A DNA stretch of 64,000 nt from positions 17,105,273 to 17,169,272 of the forward strand of contig CP136069.1 in NCBI GenBank assembly GCA_032622095.1, in the 5' to 3' direction. This DNA comes from Siphonodentalium dalli (Eukaryota > Mollusca > Scaphopoda > Gadilida > Siphonodentaliidae). The notes under the pieces were generated by a model that had not been told where the DNA came from, did no database searches, and saw only the letters and a list, made by a program, of their open reading frames with translations. Below, in pieces: positions 1 to 10,489 of the stretch. Position 1 is the stretch's first letter; each line of letters begins with the position of its first letter. The position numbers and the translations under genes were made by a program.

Positions 1-399
1 GAGTCCTGCCACACTTCCCCAATAGCTCCCACATTTATGACTCGGGAAGCATCACTTTTGGTACTATTTGTATCAAGCCATATCATCATATCCTCATATA
101 ACGGAGATCCACATGTATAATTATGTGTGCATGAGAATCACAGAGAACACACCCCGATCCCATTCGATCGTATCAAGGACGGTACAGACCCAATCAATTA
201 TTGTTAGTGGCCTTGTGTTGTGGCCACCGGCAGAGAGGTATACACCCGTTATCATATACCACCGTTGATTGTTGACGACCAGCCACGAGACAGTACGAGC
301 TCGTCGGTAGCTGGCAAAAATGCCAGCAAACAAAACAAAACAAAACATCCTTTGCAGCTGGCATTTTTGCAGTTTGCAGTGCAATATTGCCAGCGTATG
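1..399. other. No gene recognised; short paired inverted motif
   Basis: I see no recognisable coding sequence here. At 310-327 there is an 18-base palindrome built on CTGGC-AAAAAT-GCCAG. A related copy lies at 355-372 after a short CAAAA-rich stretch, so the two could form a small hairpin cluster. The segment lies directly upstream of the LINE remnant and may include more of its decayed 5' part. Confidence 0.4.
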
Positions 400-596
400 A
401 ACGTACCCTTAAAGTTTGCTGTCAATGACATTCAGGTTGCATTCAACGGACTCTAACCAATGGTTAGATTAGTAAAGGAGACCGCATCAGAACTCAGCGT
501 TCCGCTCTGTATACTGTTTAATCTATTTCCGAGCGATTCGTTCCGTACATTTGGAAGAAAGAATATATAGCCAGCATTTTCAATAAAGGCGTTAAG

Positions 597-1087
597 ATGG
601 AGCTGCACGTTTTACATAAATACAGCCAAATATGGCAAGAGCATTTCAACAAAGTATTTCTCTGGATCCATCTTCATTATTTGCAGAGTCTGAACAATTA
701 TTAAGAGGTGACAAAGCAATGGATTATGATATAATTGGGATGTTGACAATATTATTTTCTTTGTTTTCCCTTTCGGTACCAAGAACTGATAGACTAATTA
801 ATAATTTCACACAAAATTCCAAGTATCAAGCAGCTTGTTGTCTTGGCTCCATGAGAGGAGGCTTCATTTGTATCATGTGGAGTTATATTTTTAGTTGCAC
901 AATATAGTGTCATTAAATATTTTACATGCCATTGATATGAATTAAATGAGATTGTAATAACCAATTGTTCGATGGTTCTTAAATATTGTATTACAAGAAT
1001 CGCTTGTACCAAATGTCACAAACTAATTCCTGACAGAAAATCCATTTAGAAATACCAGGAATTTTTGGTCAAACGTGCAGCTGACCC
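597..1087. mobile_element. 491-bp TIR element inserted into the LINE, with TTAAG target duplication
   Basis: The LINE reading frame jumps cleanly from FNKGVK (ending about 596) to TNQVNYRPVS (from 1093) if bases 597-1087 plus one TTAAG are removed. TTAAG occurs on both sides (592-596 and 1088-1092). The insert has near-terminal inverted repeats: AGCTGCACGTTT at 601-612 and its complement at 1071-1082. It encodes nothing recognisable and is AT-rich inside. This is a non-autonomous DNA element that inserted after the LINE. The superfamily is not assigned; a 5-bp duplication does not settle it. Confidence 0.75.
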
Positions 1088-1724
1088 TTAAGACAAACCA
1101 GGTAAATTACCGACCTGTAAGCCGTACTTGCAATTTGTGCAAACTGTTAGAATCATTCATTCGTGACGCTATTGCTTCACACATAGAAGATAATAATATG
1201 TCAACACGGATTTAGGAATGGCTGATCTTGTAAGATCCAGCTCATAGAATGTATGTCTGCTATCACCTCCAATCCGGATGAAAACGTGCCCGTTGATGCA
1301 ATCTACCTTGATTTCAAAAAAGCCTTTGACAGTCTTCCACATCAAAGGCTTATGTTCAACTTAAATCATATGGAGTGGGCGAAATATATGCGATTGGGTA
1401 AGAGAGTTTCTCTCCGACAGGAAGAAACGCGTCAACATAAATGAGAATCTTTCAGGGTGGAACGATGTGAAAAGTGACATGCCTCATGCCTCAAGGAGAT
1501 TCCTAGGACCAATCCTGTTTATCCTGTACATCAACGACCTCCCAGATAACGTCACGACAATTTGCAAAATATTCGTTGATCATACGGAACTACTAGGCAA
1601 CCACATATACATGTGATGACATCCAAGAAGATATTAATGTTGTGTGCAAATGTTCCTTGGACTGGCAGCTATATTTCAACTCTGCAAAAATACACGTAAT
1701 ATACTTCGGTCGCAACAATCCGGT

Positions 1725-1817
1725 AAACCGCTACTACATGGACGACACGCCAGATAAACCGCTACTACATGGACGACACGCCAGATAAACCGCTACTACA
1801 TGGACGACACGCCAGAC
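1725..1817 (+). repeat. Three tandem 31-bp units inside the LINE
   Basis: A 31-bp unit beginning AAACCGCTACTACATGGACG repeats three times exactly or nearly so (starts at 1725, 1756 and 1787). It lies between the reverse-transcriptase palm and thumb regions. Because 31 is not a multiple of three it shifts the frame, which adds to the decay of the LINE. Confidence 0.9.
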
Positions 1818-2430
1818 AAACATCCTGTGTTAGTGAGTTCATCAGAACGAGAATTGTGTGTTTTCATCGACGATGAGCTCAAACTTGATGTGAAGATAAA
1901 TACATTGTTCAACAAAGCAAACCAATTGCTCAGTATAATCAACAGAACCTTCACAAACTTAGATAACTCGACATTCAGAGCCCTATATATCAGCATGGCC
2001 TATTGTCGAATACAGCAACACAATCTGAATCCCATACCCGAAGTACCAAAGTATAACACTTGAAAGAACTCAAAGGGCGACAAAGTTAGGTCCCCAATTA
2101 AGACAAGGGTCATACAAAGAACGATTAATATGACTGAACTTGATGTCCTGGAAATGCAGGAGACTCAGGGGTGACCTCATAGATGTATATAAAATTCTAA
2201 ATGGACGCTATAACGTTGAGCCAAGCATGTTTTTTCCAGACCAAAAACTCCAGATTCCATCAGTTCGAAAGGACATAAGGAAGTATGTCTTCAAAAACCG
2301 TGTTATACAAGACTGGAACTCTCTCCCACAATTTATCATTTCAGCTGGAAGACTAGACCAGTTTAAATCTGACATAAACTCCTACTTTTACGATAGGAAG
2401 TATACGTTTGATGATAACACTTGTTAGATA

Positions 2431-3433
2431 TCCACGATGTACTGAAAGGATATGTCATTAACTCAGAATGTAAAACTTATTCACTGCATGTTACCGGAAC
2501 TATAAGTCACAAAACGTATTCCGTGATCTTGATGATGAATGTTTCAGTGGTTGCTTAGTCATGGGTGACCATCCTAATGATAAGAAAATGGTTTCTGTAA
2601 CCAACGGTTATAGCAGGCTATAGACACATATATACTGAAGTTGAGACAGTTACTTCAAAACAATCTACTCGCGTTGTGCCAGTTTATACAACACAATATA
2701 CTCATGTAGATCGTGTTGCTGCAAAAACAAAAATCGTCGCAATATTGAGTTTCAGGGCCAGAGGTTGTCGTATGAATTTTAAAGGGTTGATAAAATGACC
2801 GTAGAGTTGTTACATGCTGTAAAAAAAGAGGAACCTTCTTTCTCCGGAAGGGGAAGGGATAATTTTATGTCACTTTGAGGAGTTGTGACAGTGTATGATA
2901 TCTCATGTAACGGGGAAGTAATGCCACACCCGTTAAACCGCCATAAACAAAGAATATTATATCATAGACACATTATGTTCTTATGCAAATCATACTATCG
3001 CGTAAATTGTTAGTACTCTGTGTTATGTAAACAAACGACATGTTATGTAACACACGTTACGTAAAGAGCATGCGATAAGCAAAACTCTCAACACCGGTGA
3101 GACCCTACTAGCTGAACTTTGGTTAGAAATGCCAAGTTGTTACAACATACCGGTATAGCTAAGCCTCACTTCTCCATATTTCGGTGTTGTATGGGTCACC
3201 GAGAATCACATTACTTCTAAAAACAATCGCCACGGTGTTGAGTGTTTTGCTCATCTGTCACTATTTACGTTTTGTATATAAACAAATGCTCGGCTCGCAC
3301 AAAGTGTGTTTTGTAGATAATATCCATTGATACTATCATTATACTATACTATTAGTATTTTCATAATTTGGTAACTGCTACTTCTAAATTATAACCCATA
3401 ACGAAGGCAACCGATGCATTTAACGCAACTTAC
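2431..3433. other. No gene recognised between LINE and lectin exon
   Basis: About 1 kb of AT-rich sequence with stops in all frames. No tandem array or clear inverted repeat was seen. The part nearest 3434 would be intron if the neighbouring minus-strand lectin exon is functional. Confidence 0.4.
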
Positions 3434-3751
3434 TGTAATCGTTGTTCCACGCGAACAACCTGTTTGTGTCTTCCAAACCCCCTATCCAGTAATTTGCGTT
3501 ATAGAATTCCGTATCGTTCATTATGGCATTCTGGATCATATGGTTGATGACTTCATTCGGCAGTGCGGCGAGGTCTGCGTTGTAGCCAAGGTTCGTTGTG
3601 CAATCCTCCCTCGCCGTATTCCACGACATGTTCTGTTTATTTGAGATATAATAACAGTCATTTTCGTACTGCACCAACAAACAAGATGGCGATGCCGACG
3701 AGTTACACATGGGAGATGGATGCGCCCGAACGAAATCACAATCCGTGTCAT
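3434..3751 (-). CDS. C-type-lectin-like domain exon (N-terminal two thirds of a CTLD)
   Basis: Minus-strand reading gives a ~105-residue open stretch that begins DTDCDF, runs through CLLVQYENDCYYI, then SWNTAREDC, LAALPNEVINHMI and YWIGGLED, and ends FAWNND. This is the classic CTLD order: C...C-Y with the SW..A...C helix, the L-A-x-[IL] strand and the WIGG core motif. A CAG acceptor preceded by pyrimidines (TTTATCTTTACCAG on the minus strand) lies just above 3751. A perfect GTAAGT donor follows at 3428-3433, so this looks like a true internal exon with a phase-1 donor. The last third of the domain (W...C...F.C) must lie in another exon, and I cannot join one to it with confidence. CTLDs are extracellular ligand- or carbohydrate-binding domains. 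The Ca2+-binding EPN/QPD loop would be in the missing exon, so sugar binding cannot be judged. No signal peptide is visible. Confidence 0.8.
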
Positions 3752-4073
3752 CTGGTAAAGATAAATGGTCATATTTTCAAACAATGATATTAACATTTCG
3801 CTCTGATAACGGAAACGTGGACAATTTTTAGTATTTTATACAACAAAATTAACATAAGTTATTGTGGTGGATTGGTGGTAGCATATGGTGTGACTCGACA
3901 GCTTGTAGTTTATGGTCAACCGAGTTGCGAATGTTACCGTCAACCCACCTCAGTAACGTATATGTACATGTCCTGGCGACAGTCCTGGTCATGCATAGCA
4001 ATTTGAAATCTACTCTGAAGAACGATCAGCCACAAATGTCAAAATCCATCGCTTACACCATAATATAAGTCCC
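3752..4073. other. No further exon recognised upstream of the lectin exon
   Basis: The sequence upstream of the minus-strand CTLD exon acceptor shows no convincing second exon, signal peptide or promoter. It may be intron. Confidence 0.35.
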
Positions 4074-5080
4074 GTTACAGATGTCGCACTTCCATCGTAT
4101 CGAATACAATTCAATTATATCATTGAATACTTTCGATAACGTTTCGTTATCTACAGACGATCGCGGTTTCGTCACATTGAATACAACAAGCTGCAAGCCA
4201 GAGTTCAGTCCCCTCGCTACGCTATGTCTGATCGTTGCCGGCACGTGTATTTTCTTAACTAAATCTAACACTTTTATTGAAGTTTTTTGCCAGTTACAAT
4301 TCATTCTGACTTGATTATTGATTATTTACTAGACAATTTTCAAATGAATATGGACAGTCCAGTTTCTCAGAATAATTCAGAATGAATTGTAACATACACA
4401 AATCTCAAATAAATAAATGCGACATTGCTTCACTTTACTTGTGGGTGCGGGCAGTGGTAAGCCCTGCGTGGGAGACTGAAGTCTCCATTGAGAAGTTATA
4501 TTTCACCTATTTCATCAAATTAAACTCTCCAAATGTTTCTGATGGGGCAAAGTGTGGCTCCAACTTTATTTACATGTTGTCTGTGTCAGATTTATTTCTA
4601 CGAATACTTTATTATTCCCTTACTCCCAGTCTGTGTACTAAAGTGTGCATATATTTCTATGTCGGCCATTTCGGTCAACACAGACACGACGCTAATTCAT
4701 TATCCTAATGTGTATTATCTATATAGGGTATCACATACTCTATAATAGCCCCATATACAACATGAAGAAGTTGTGACCTCATCGAATCGAATGCAGTAAA
4801 ATTTAAATTATTACGTCATCCACGTATTTCCCTTGGTAACGAGAATTTCCAAGAACAATTTACGAAAAGTCGAACGTGACCACCTTGTGAGCATTGTATT
4901 CGATGCGATGATAGTGCGACGTCTGTAACCAACTCGATTTTTAAAAATCAGAGATTCGACAAAGCCTGTCGGATCTTCGATGCTGGCACGATACATCGGA
5001 TACATTCGTTACAGGCGTCGCACATTCATCACATCTAATACGTACATTGAATTCGATGCGATGGAAGTGCGACCTCTCCA
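4074..5080. repeat. Inverted-repeat region with four copies of a GTCGCAC...TCGAAT motif
   Basis: A motif reading GTCGCACTTCCATCG followed by TCGAATnCAAT occurs at about 4083-4115. It returns in the opposite orientation at about 5043-5075 (TTCGATGCGATGGAAGTGCG) with only a few differences. Two more partial inverse copies lie near 4890-4930 and 4985-5025. The outer pair makes this a candidate ~1-kb foldback or TIR element with no visible coding content. The GTCGCAC core resembles the termini of the 2.6-kb palindromic insertion at 50951-53555, so the two may belong to one superfamily. No target duplication was found. Confidence 0.55.
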
Positions 5081-5530
5081 ACGGGCCTAATGTTGTTCAA
5101 CATAAATTAAGTCATGAAGAAAGCGGGTCAGCAAGAGACGATGAGACGGTTGTCTTGGTTTCCATTATGTTGACGGCTCTATGGATATGTAGCGAGGCTC
5201 CCTGACCAATCAACGACGCTGTATGTCTTACCGTACTGGAGGAGAAACATAAATAGGCTGGTTGTCAGAGGTTCAGACCAGGACAAAAATTGTAATGAAG
5301 GTTTTTTGGACTCATTTTGTGCAGGAAAGTGTCCTGAATCATATTATCAAAATCCGTATTGAGAAAAATATTCTATTCAAAATGGCATACGTGATGGCAG
5401 TTGGTATTTCTGTGGCATTGGTGCATAAACTAATTCCACAATAGTAACACAACTAAATATACACAAACGACGCTTTCTATACTATAAGATATTACAAGGA
5501 ATACTCACATATTTGGCATATATATTTAAG
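5081..5530. other. No gene recognised
   Basis: AT-rich sequence without a convincing exon, tandem array or inverted repeat. A 60-codon ORF at 5262-5444 has no recognisable motif and I treat it as chance. Confidence 0.35.
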
Positions 5531-5717
5531 GATGGCTTCGCCAACTGATGTTACATGGCCTGAAGCATCATTCCACTTGAGTAAGCCTCTGTCTTCGCGC
5601 CTCGATCCGATCCTGTATGAATTGAAATCCGTTAAAGACTGTGGAATTTTGAGAAAACCCTGTGCCAATGAATTCTCTTACATTTGCTCGCATATACAAG
5701 AGAATGCGTTGGCATAA
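5531..5717 (+). CDS. Possible CTLD C-terminal exon overlapping a transposon end (doubtful)
   Basis: The open stretch from 5532 ends with KDCGILRKPCANEFSYIC, then SHIQENALA and a TAA at 5715-5717. The pattern D-C-G...P-C-x-N-x-F-x-Y-I-C is that expected at the end of a C-type-lectin domain. An AG acceptor-like site ends at 5530. However, from about 5633 the same bases are the terminal repeat of a piggyBac-like MITE: every intact copy of that terminus reads PCANAFSYICE in one frame. The splice phase does not match the phase-1 donors of the two clear CTLD exons here, and the upstream 35 residues lack strong CTLD features. It is either an exonised transposon end or coincidence. Confidence 0.25.
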
Positions 5718-6115
5718 CAAATTTTATATTATTTTTGTATGATTGATAAAGAAAGTAAGAAAAAATGAAGAAACAAATGATAACAATTTGTTAACGAATG
5801 TAAGAATTAATGATAAAAAATTATATAACAAATTGTTAACGAATATAAGAAAAAATGATAGAAAACGTAAAAACAATGATAAAAAATGATAAAAATATTG
5901 TTCAAAATGTAAGAAAAACTGCAAAACAATTGTTAAAGAATATAAGAAAAAATGATAAAAATTGTTAAAGAATGTAAGAACAATTTATACAAATAAATGA
6001 TAACAAATTGTTAGGCCAAATCATATATGCGAGGCGACCTATACTCGTTTATATAAGAGAATGCATTGGCACAGGGTATTTACTGTTGCGCCAGCGCAGC
6101 TCCCGTCATGAAAGT
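5633..6115. mobile_element. Hairpin-ended piggyBac-like MITE, reversed and degraded
   Basis: The left end begins after TTAA (5629-5632) and carries a collapsed version of the family palindrome (CCCTGTGCCAATG ... GCGTTGGCATAAC, 5678-5718). An A/T-rich centre made of AAGAATGTAAGAAAAAATGA-like runs follows. The right palindrome at about 6013-6079 ends GCATTGGCACAGGG, followed by the outer segment GCGCCAGCGCAGCTCCCGTC to about 6115. The outer segments are of two types, which fixes polarity. This copy is inverted relative to those at 6976 and 36206. The right-hand AAGGGTTAA has decayed to AAGTGTTCAA. Confidence 0.65.
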
Positions 6116-6185
6116 GTTCAATACTTATGTTGTTAGCAAATTTGATTTTTGAGAGTGCAAAGTTTTCTTCTTTTTTTTTTGATTT

Positions 6186-6288
6186 GATGGGATTCGAACC
6201 GCGGCCCACGACGGGCCGGGTTCGAATCCCACCCAATGCGACTCAAAGTCCGACATCAATACCACACGGCCACCGAAGCAACCCCAAA
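6186..6288 (-). repeat. tRNA-derived SINE-like copy with duplicated B box
   Basis: Read on the minus strand, the segment starts GGGGTTGCTTCGGTGGCCGT. It has an A-box-like TGGCCGTGTGG, an anticodon-arm-like GGACTTTGAGTC and the B-box/T-arm sequence GGTTCGAATCC, followed by an A-rich run. The T-arm block occurs twice in about 35 bases (GGATTCGAACC at 6189-6199 and GTTCGAATCC at 6220-6229 on the plus strand), with one block in reverse. The shape recalls a type II (Leu/Ser-like) tRNA. The arms no longer pair well, so it is a tRNA-derived retroposon or pseudogene, not a working tRNA. Confidence 0.6.
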
Positions 6289-6518
6289 AAAGGAAGCTCG
6301 AATGGCCGCTGTATTCTGACGTCGCACTTAGGATAATGTATGCACAGTTTAAGGTCTCTATAGTATATATATAGGAGATATAGCACAGTAGCAATGTGAT
6401 ATTTTATGCCTCCGAAACATGCCGAGCATTGTCCTTTGAACATGCTTGGAACTATACAACACACCAGGCGCCTATGTTTAGAAGCAACTTTGATTTTTGA
6501 GACAGTGCATTTTTTTTT

Positions 6519-6613
6519 GATTGGGTGGGATTCGAACCCCGGCCCACGACGGCGAGCACGCCTTGCGACTCAAAGTCCGACGTGAATACCACACGGCCAA
6601 CGAAGCAACCCCT
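6519..6613 (-). repeat. Second tRNA-derived SINE-like copy
   Basis: Same family as 6186-6288, minus strand: GGGGTTGCTTCGTTGGCCGT, A-box-like region, GGACTTTGAGTC arm, a long variable arm (AAGGCGTGCTCGCC), then GGGGTTCGAATCCCACCC as T-arm and B box. An A9 run and a shared tail (TGCACTGTCTCAAAAATCAA) follow. The long variable arm supports descent from a type II tRNA. Both copies also share the flank CATTCGAG-TTCC upstream, so the unit is larger than the tRNA part. The other copy carries a rearranged T-arm. Confidence 0.6.
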
Positions 6614-6619
6614 CAACAG

Positions 6620-6971
6620 GAAACTCGAATGTTGTTATATGTTCGATTAATTCATGGCCTTATTACAAATCATCATTGTATTGCAGTGATTGCATGGGAA
6701 TAACATACATTTATGACCAATATATATATGACATACCTCAACATGATTCTGTCCTCAACATTGCCTTCCCAGTCATTCGGTTCACCGTCTTGCCAGTCAA
6801 AGTAAGTCATTTGTTGCCCTAAAATCGATTTAAAAAGTCCACTTAGATATTACGGCATGTTGTGTATTAGAAGCAGCCAGACTGAATCAGTGTAAACTCC
6901 GCGAACAAGTTCAAATATCAAACATATCAAATATCGCCAAACCCCTTACAGCAGGTTATTCCCCCTTTATT
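6620..6971. other. No gene recognised
   Basis: AT-rich spacer between the SINE-like copies and the TTAA at 6972-6975. No motif recognised. Confidence 0.4.
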
Positions 6972-6975
6972 TTAA

Positions 6976-8500
6976 CCCTTTGATGGCGGGAACTGCGCTG
7001 GCGCTACATTAAAGACCATATGCGAATGCATTCCCTTATATAGGTCTATATAAGAGTATGCATTGGCCTAACATTTTTTTTACCATTTTTTGTAAATTTT
7101 TCTTACGTTCTTTAACAATTCTTATTATTTTTTGTATAGACCGGCCCCAGATGAGGGTAGTATCACGCGAAAGGGTAGAAATTTTGATGCTATCTTCAAT
7201 TATCCTTGCCCCATAATAATGTTCATTTTTTGGTATAAAGGTCTCAGTGGTGCATAAAACTTTTCAGCATTATATAACTGATTCATTGATATCAACATCA
7301 CAAGCATTGATATCCAACAAGCGAGATATTTTCAAAAACTTAAACTCCCCCCTAAAACAGATTTTATATCTGGAAATACTTGTCAAGTCAGAATAGCCCG
7401 TTTTGGTTCCGTTTTGTTAACCAATTCAGAGTCTTATCATATATCGTGGAAATAGAATGTACCTCAAAAATAATCAAATTTTTTAGCTAATTTACCCAAA
7501 AGAAATCAAATATTTAAACAAAATAGACTCTGCCATAACATAAACCATGTTATGGCAGAGTCTATTTTGTTTAAATATTTGATTTCTTTTGGGTAAATTA
7601 GCTAAAATTTTGATTATTTTTGAGTGAACAATTTCCATGACTTTGTCAGTTTTATGGATACAGCTGCAAAACATGCACCACAATACGCATAAATTCATCC
7701 CCAACGCCAGACATGAAATACTATAATCATGTACCAGACCAGAAATAAGAAATAAAGTTAAACTTAACCCTACCACAAGATAGTGTTCTTAATGCTTTCA
7801 ATTTTACGCTATATGCTACTCAACTCGAAAGATCATTCAGACTAGTGGATATAATACATACCATATATTGCAATAGTACTGCCCACGGATTATGCAATCT
7901 CATCTTCACTGTCACTGTCAATTTCATCAAATGTGATGGTATCAGTCAATATAATTTATATGCAACATCTTCAGTGAAGATTGGTTCAAACAACTCAGGT
8001 TGCCTATTGGCCGTCCATCCTTGAAGTGCTACATCGGGAGTGGTTGATTTGGCAACGGTTGCAAGTCTTCACTGTTTTTGTATCATGTGGGCTCGTTTGA
8101 GTGTAGAATTAAAGAATCCTTACATGGTGGAAGTGGAGAAAGATCAACTACCTTCTGCTGATTTCAAACTTCTGCTAATTAACTAGCCTCGAACGTTGAC
8201 CATATATGTATAAGGCACATGGTAACTTCTCGATTGTATTATGTGTGTCAATGTCCAAAACCCAATTCGTTCCTAAATAAGCTTCCATATAGTTTGATCA
8301 TCTTTCCAGCAACTTCCAGAAGAGTTTTTTTCCTTTTCGGAAGAAAGATGAAAGGTGATTATTACTTGTGAAGAAATGGAACACGAACTCCATTCTTCTG
8401 TATACTTGGCTGCCAAATATGGCAAATGGTAGATATTGCCCCAGAGTTCCCGGCAATAGCTTACAAGTTGTGGTTGATGTATAAAAGTGGCCATTCTGCC
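6976..8500 (+). repeat. Left long inverted arm of the large TTAA element
   Basis: Order from the end: outer segment, degenerate hairpin (about 7017-7074, GCATTC...GAATGC/GCATTGG), AT-rich strip to 7135, block X from 7136 (AGACCGGCCCCAGATGAGGG) to about 7885, then block Y to about 8500. Block X matches 15593-16565 inverted, which has about 250 extra bases (16190-16460). Block Y matches 10490-11101 inverted, for example CATCGGGAGTGGTTGATTTG at about 8033 and its complement at about 10940. Confidence 0.75.
7463..7624. repeat. Near-perfect 160-bp palindrome
   Basis: Arms of about 79 bases (7463-7541 and 7547-7624) flank a 5-base centre AAACC. The arms contain TTTAAACAAAATAGACTCTG and its exact complement. 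In the homologous block at 15890-15960 only one arm is present, so the palindrome was gained in this copy by a local inverted duplication. Confidence 0.9.
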
Positions 8501-9039
8501 TTCTATACATTGAACACTAACATGTTTAATGCACCTTGGTTAATTTTTTACTTAATTTGTCACCACTGACATTACCATAAATATTGGCAAGTAAAATGTA
8601 ACTATCTTTGGTATAAAATGTGTTTATTGTTTTGATCTACCTTAAATGTGTCACACTAATGTGCTTATAAACCAAATTACTCAAAATGGCTTCCAAAATG
8701 GAACCAATTTTTACATATATCACGAACATTATTCTCTGCTGTTCCGAGAATGTATCAAATTCTGACTCACTTGGTTATTATACATGTTAGCTTATAAACG
8801 GACAACTAAATTTTCTATTCTTGTTGTCCCATTTCCTCATGGGGCATAACAAATTCAGTTTAAAGTTGCCTTATGGAATTTTGCCGAGAACCTCTTACAA
8901 GCTATGTCTGTTTCTAATAAATGGGCAGAACTTTGAAACGGAACTGTAATGAATCATAATCTGTGGCTATTCTGGCCTATTGGGATACAAACTTGACACA
9001 GCGTGCATGTTAAGATGGCAACCAGAGAGTTACCGTACG
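8501..9039. other. Start of the unique centre of the large element; nothing recognised
   Basis: AT-rich sequence without clear coding potential, inside the unique centre of the proposed large element. If a transposase once existed, its remains would be here or at 10330-10490. I see none. Confidence 0.35.
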
Positions 9040-10330
9040 GTCATAGGTGAGGTGAGTATGTATACAGGGAGTTAAGTTATTGTTTGGTCATGAATTATGT
9101 GAATAGGTATACATGTTTAACTATATGTTATTGAATGGGGTGGCCATGGTGAGATGTATGGGTATACAAGGAGTGAGTGTATGGTCATGTGTGGGTGAAT
9201 AGGTATACATGGAGTGGCTACGGTTATATGGTTATGTGTACCCCAATATGGCTGTATGGGCATTGCTGTGGTTTATGTAAATAACGAGAGTAGCTACGTG
9301 GTCATATGTGTGTTTGTGTATATATGGAGTGACTGTATGGTCATGGCGGGATGTAAAGGTGTAACTTGTGTGGCTGTATTGTCACAGGTGGGTGTATATG
9401 TATACATGTGTTGTCTGTATGCCCATGGGTTGGGTGAATGGATAAATATATGTGCAGCTATGTGTAATGCGTATAGGTGTGCATGGAATGACAGTACAGT
9501 CATTATGTGTACCTGGAGTATGCTGGATGGTCATTGACGAGCGTGTGGATGGCCATGTGTAGATGGATATGTATATAACGAGTGGCTATGTGACTAGTAT
9601 GTGGCAAAAAGGTATACAGTGAGTGACTATATGGCCAATAGTGAGGTGAATATGTTTTCATGGAGTAACTGTATGGCCAATGGTGAGGTGAACAGGTATA
9701 CAGGGAGTGACTGTATGATCATGAATGTGGTGAATAGGTATATAGGGTGTGACTATATGGTCATGGTCAGGTGTAGGAGTATATCTGGTGTGCCTGCATG
9801 GCTGTATGGTCATGGTTGGGGAGTATATGTACATCATTCGTGGCTATTTTGCCATGGGTTTGGTGAACATGTATACAGGGAGTGACGTATGATCAATGGT
9901 GAGGTGAACAGGTATACAATGATTGACTGTATGATCATTACCTGGTGTGCCTGCATGGTGACTCATGGTTGTATGACATTTATGGGGTTTACGGGTATAC
10001 ACAAGTGTGGCTATACATGCATATGGTCATGGGTGAGGGGTACGCGTATAAAGCGAGTGGCTATATGGCCATTGACGAGATCCATATTTATATCTGGAAT
10101 GACTCTATGGTCATGGATGGGGTGTATATGTATATCTTGATTAGCTATTTTGCCATAGGTGTTGCGAATATGTATACATGGAGTGACTGTGTGGCCAACG
10201 GTGAGATGAATAGGTATACAAGGATTGAGTTATGATCATGAAAGTGGTGTATAGGTATACAGGGAATGATCAAGGATCAGGTGTACGTGCATAGAGTGAG
10301 TGACTAACTTGTTATTCGTGTGGTGTTTAT
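9040..10330 (+). repeat. Degenerate 40-55-bp minisatellite (GGTATACA...GAGTGACTGTATGGTCATG)
   Basis: The phrase AGGTATACATGGAGTG-CTGTATGGTCATG recurs about 25-30 times with spacings of about 41 to 54 bases (for example tatac at 9061, 9109, 9163 and 9204). Units are diverged and mixed with GTGAGGTGAATAG linkers. Long open frames across it are by-products of a stop-poor repeat. It forms most of the centre of the large TTAA element. Confidence 0.8.
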
Positions 10331-10489
10331 GTGTATATATGGACTGGCTGTATGTTAGTGGGTTGTTTGTACTTGTGTAACCTGGGTGGCTATTGCTTTC
10401 CACAATAACTCAATGACATACTAATCAATAGAGTGGTCATGTCGGAGATTTCTCCATATTTATGGCGTTTATGCAACATGGAGGAAACG

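Larger units (their letters stand above)
400..2430 (+). mobile_element. Decayed non-LTR retrotransposon (Jockey/CR1-group reverse transcriptase)
   Basis: Three-frame reading recovers most of a LINE ORF2 reverse transcriptase in the right order. Near 466-585 is the pre-finger region (ETASELSVPLCILFN, then WKKEYIASIFNKGVK one frame over). After an insertion follow NYRPVSRTCNLCKLLES (about 1100-1160), the first catalytic-Asp block DAIYLDFKKAFDSLPHQRL (about 1293-1350), a PQGDSLGPILFILYINDLP-like block (about 1490-1550), and the thumb and C-terminus (1800-2427) containing RRLRGDLIDVYKILNG and DWNSLP. The usual [F/Y]ADD catalytic box reads FVDH near 1573-1584, so the enzyme is dead. Frameshifts and stops separate the blocks. 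The RRLRGDLI...YK and W-N-x-L-P tail is typical of Jockey/CR1-group elements of marine invertebrates and cephalochordates. The exact clade is not determined, and the 5' limit at about 400 is approximate. Confidence 0.85.

Noticed and set aside
6186-6613. Functional tRNA genes
   Set aside because: Anticodon and acceptor arms do not pair properly and the copies carry SINE-type A-rich tails.
9214-10235. Trp/Tyr/Gly-rich ORFs on the plus strand
   Set aside because: They coincide with the degenerate TATACATGGAGTGACTG minisatellite and have no conserved domain.
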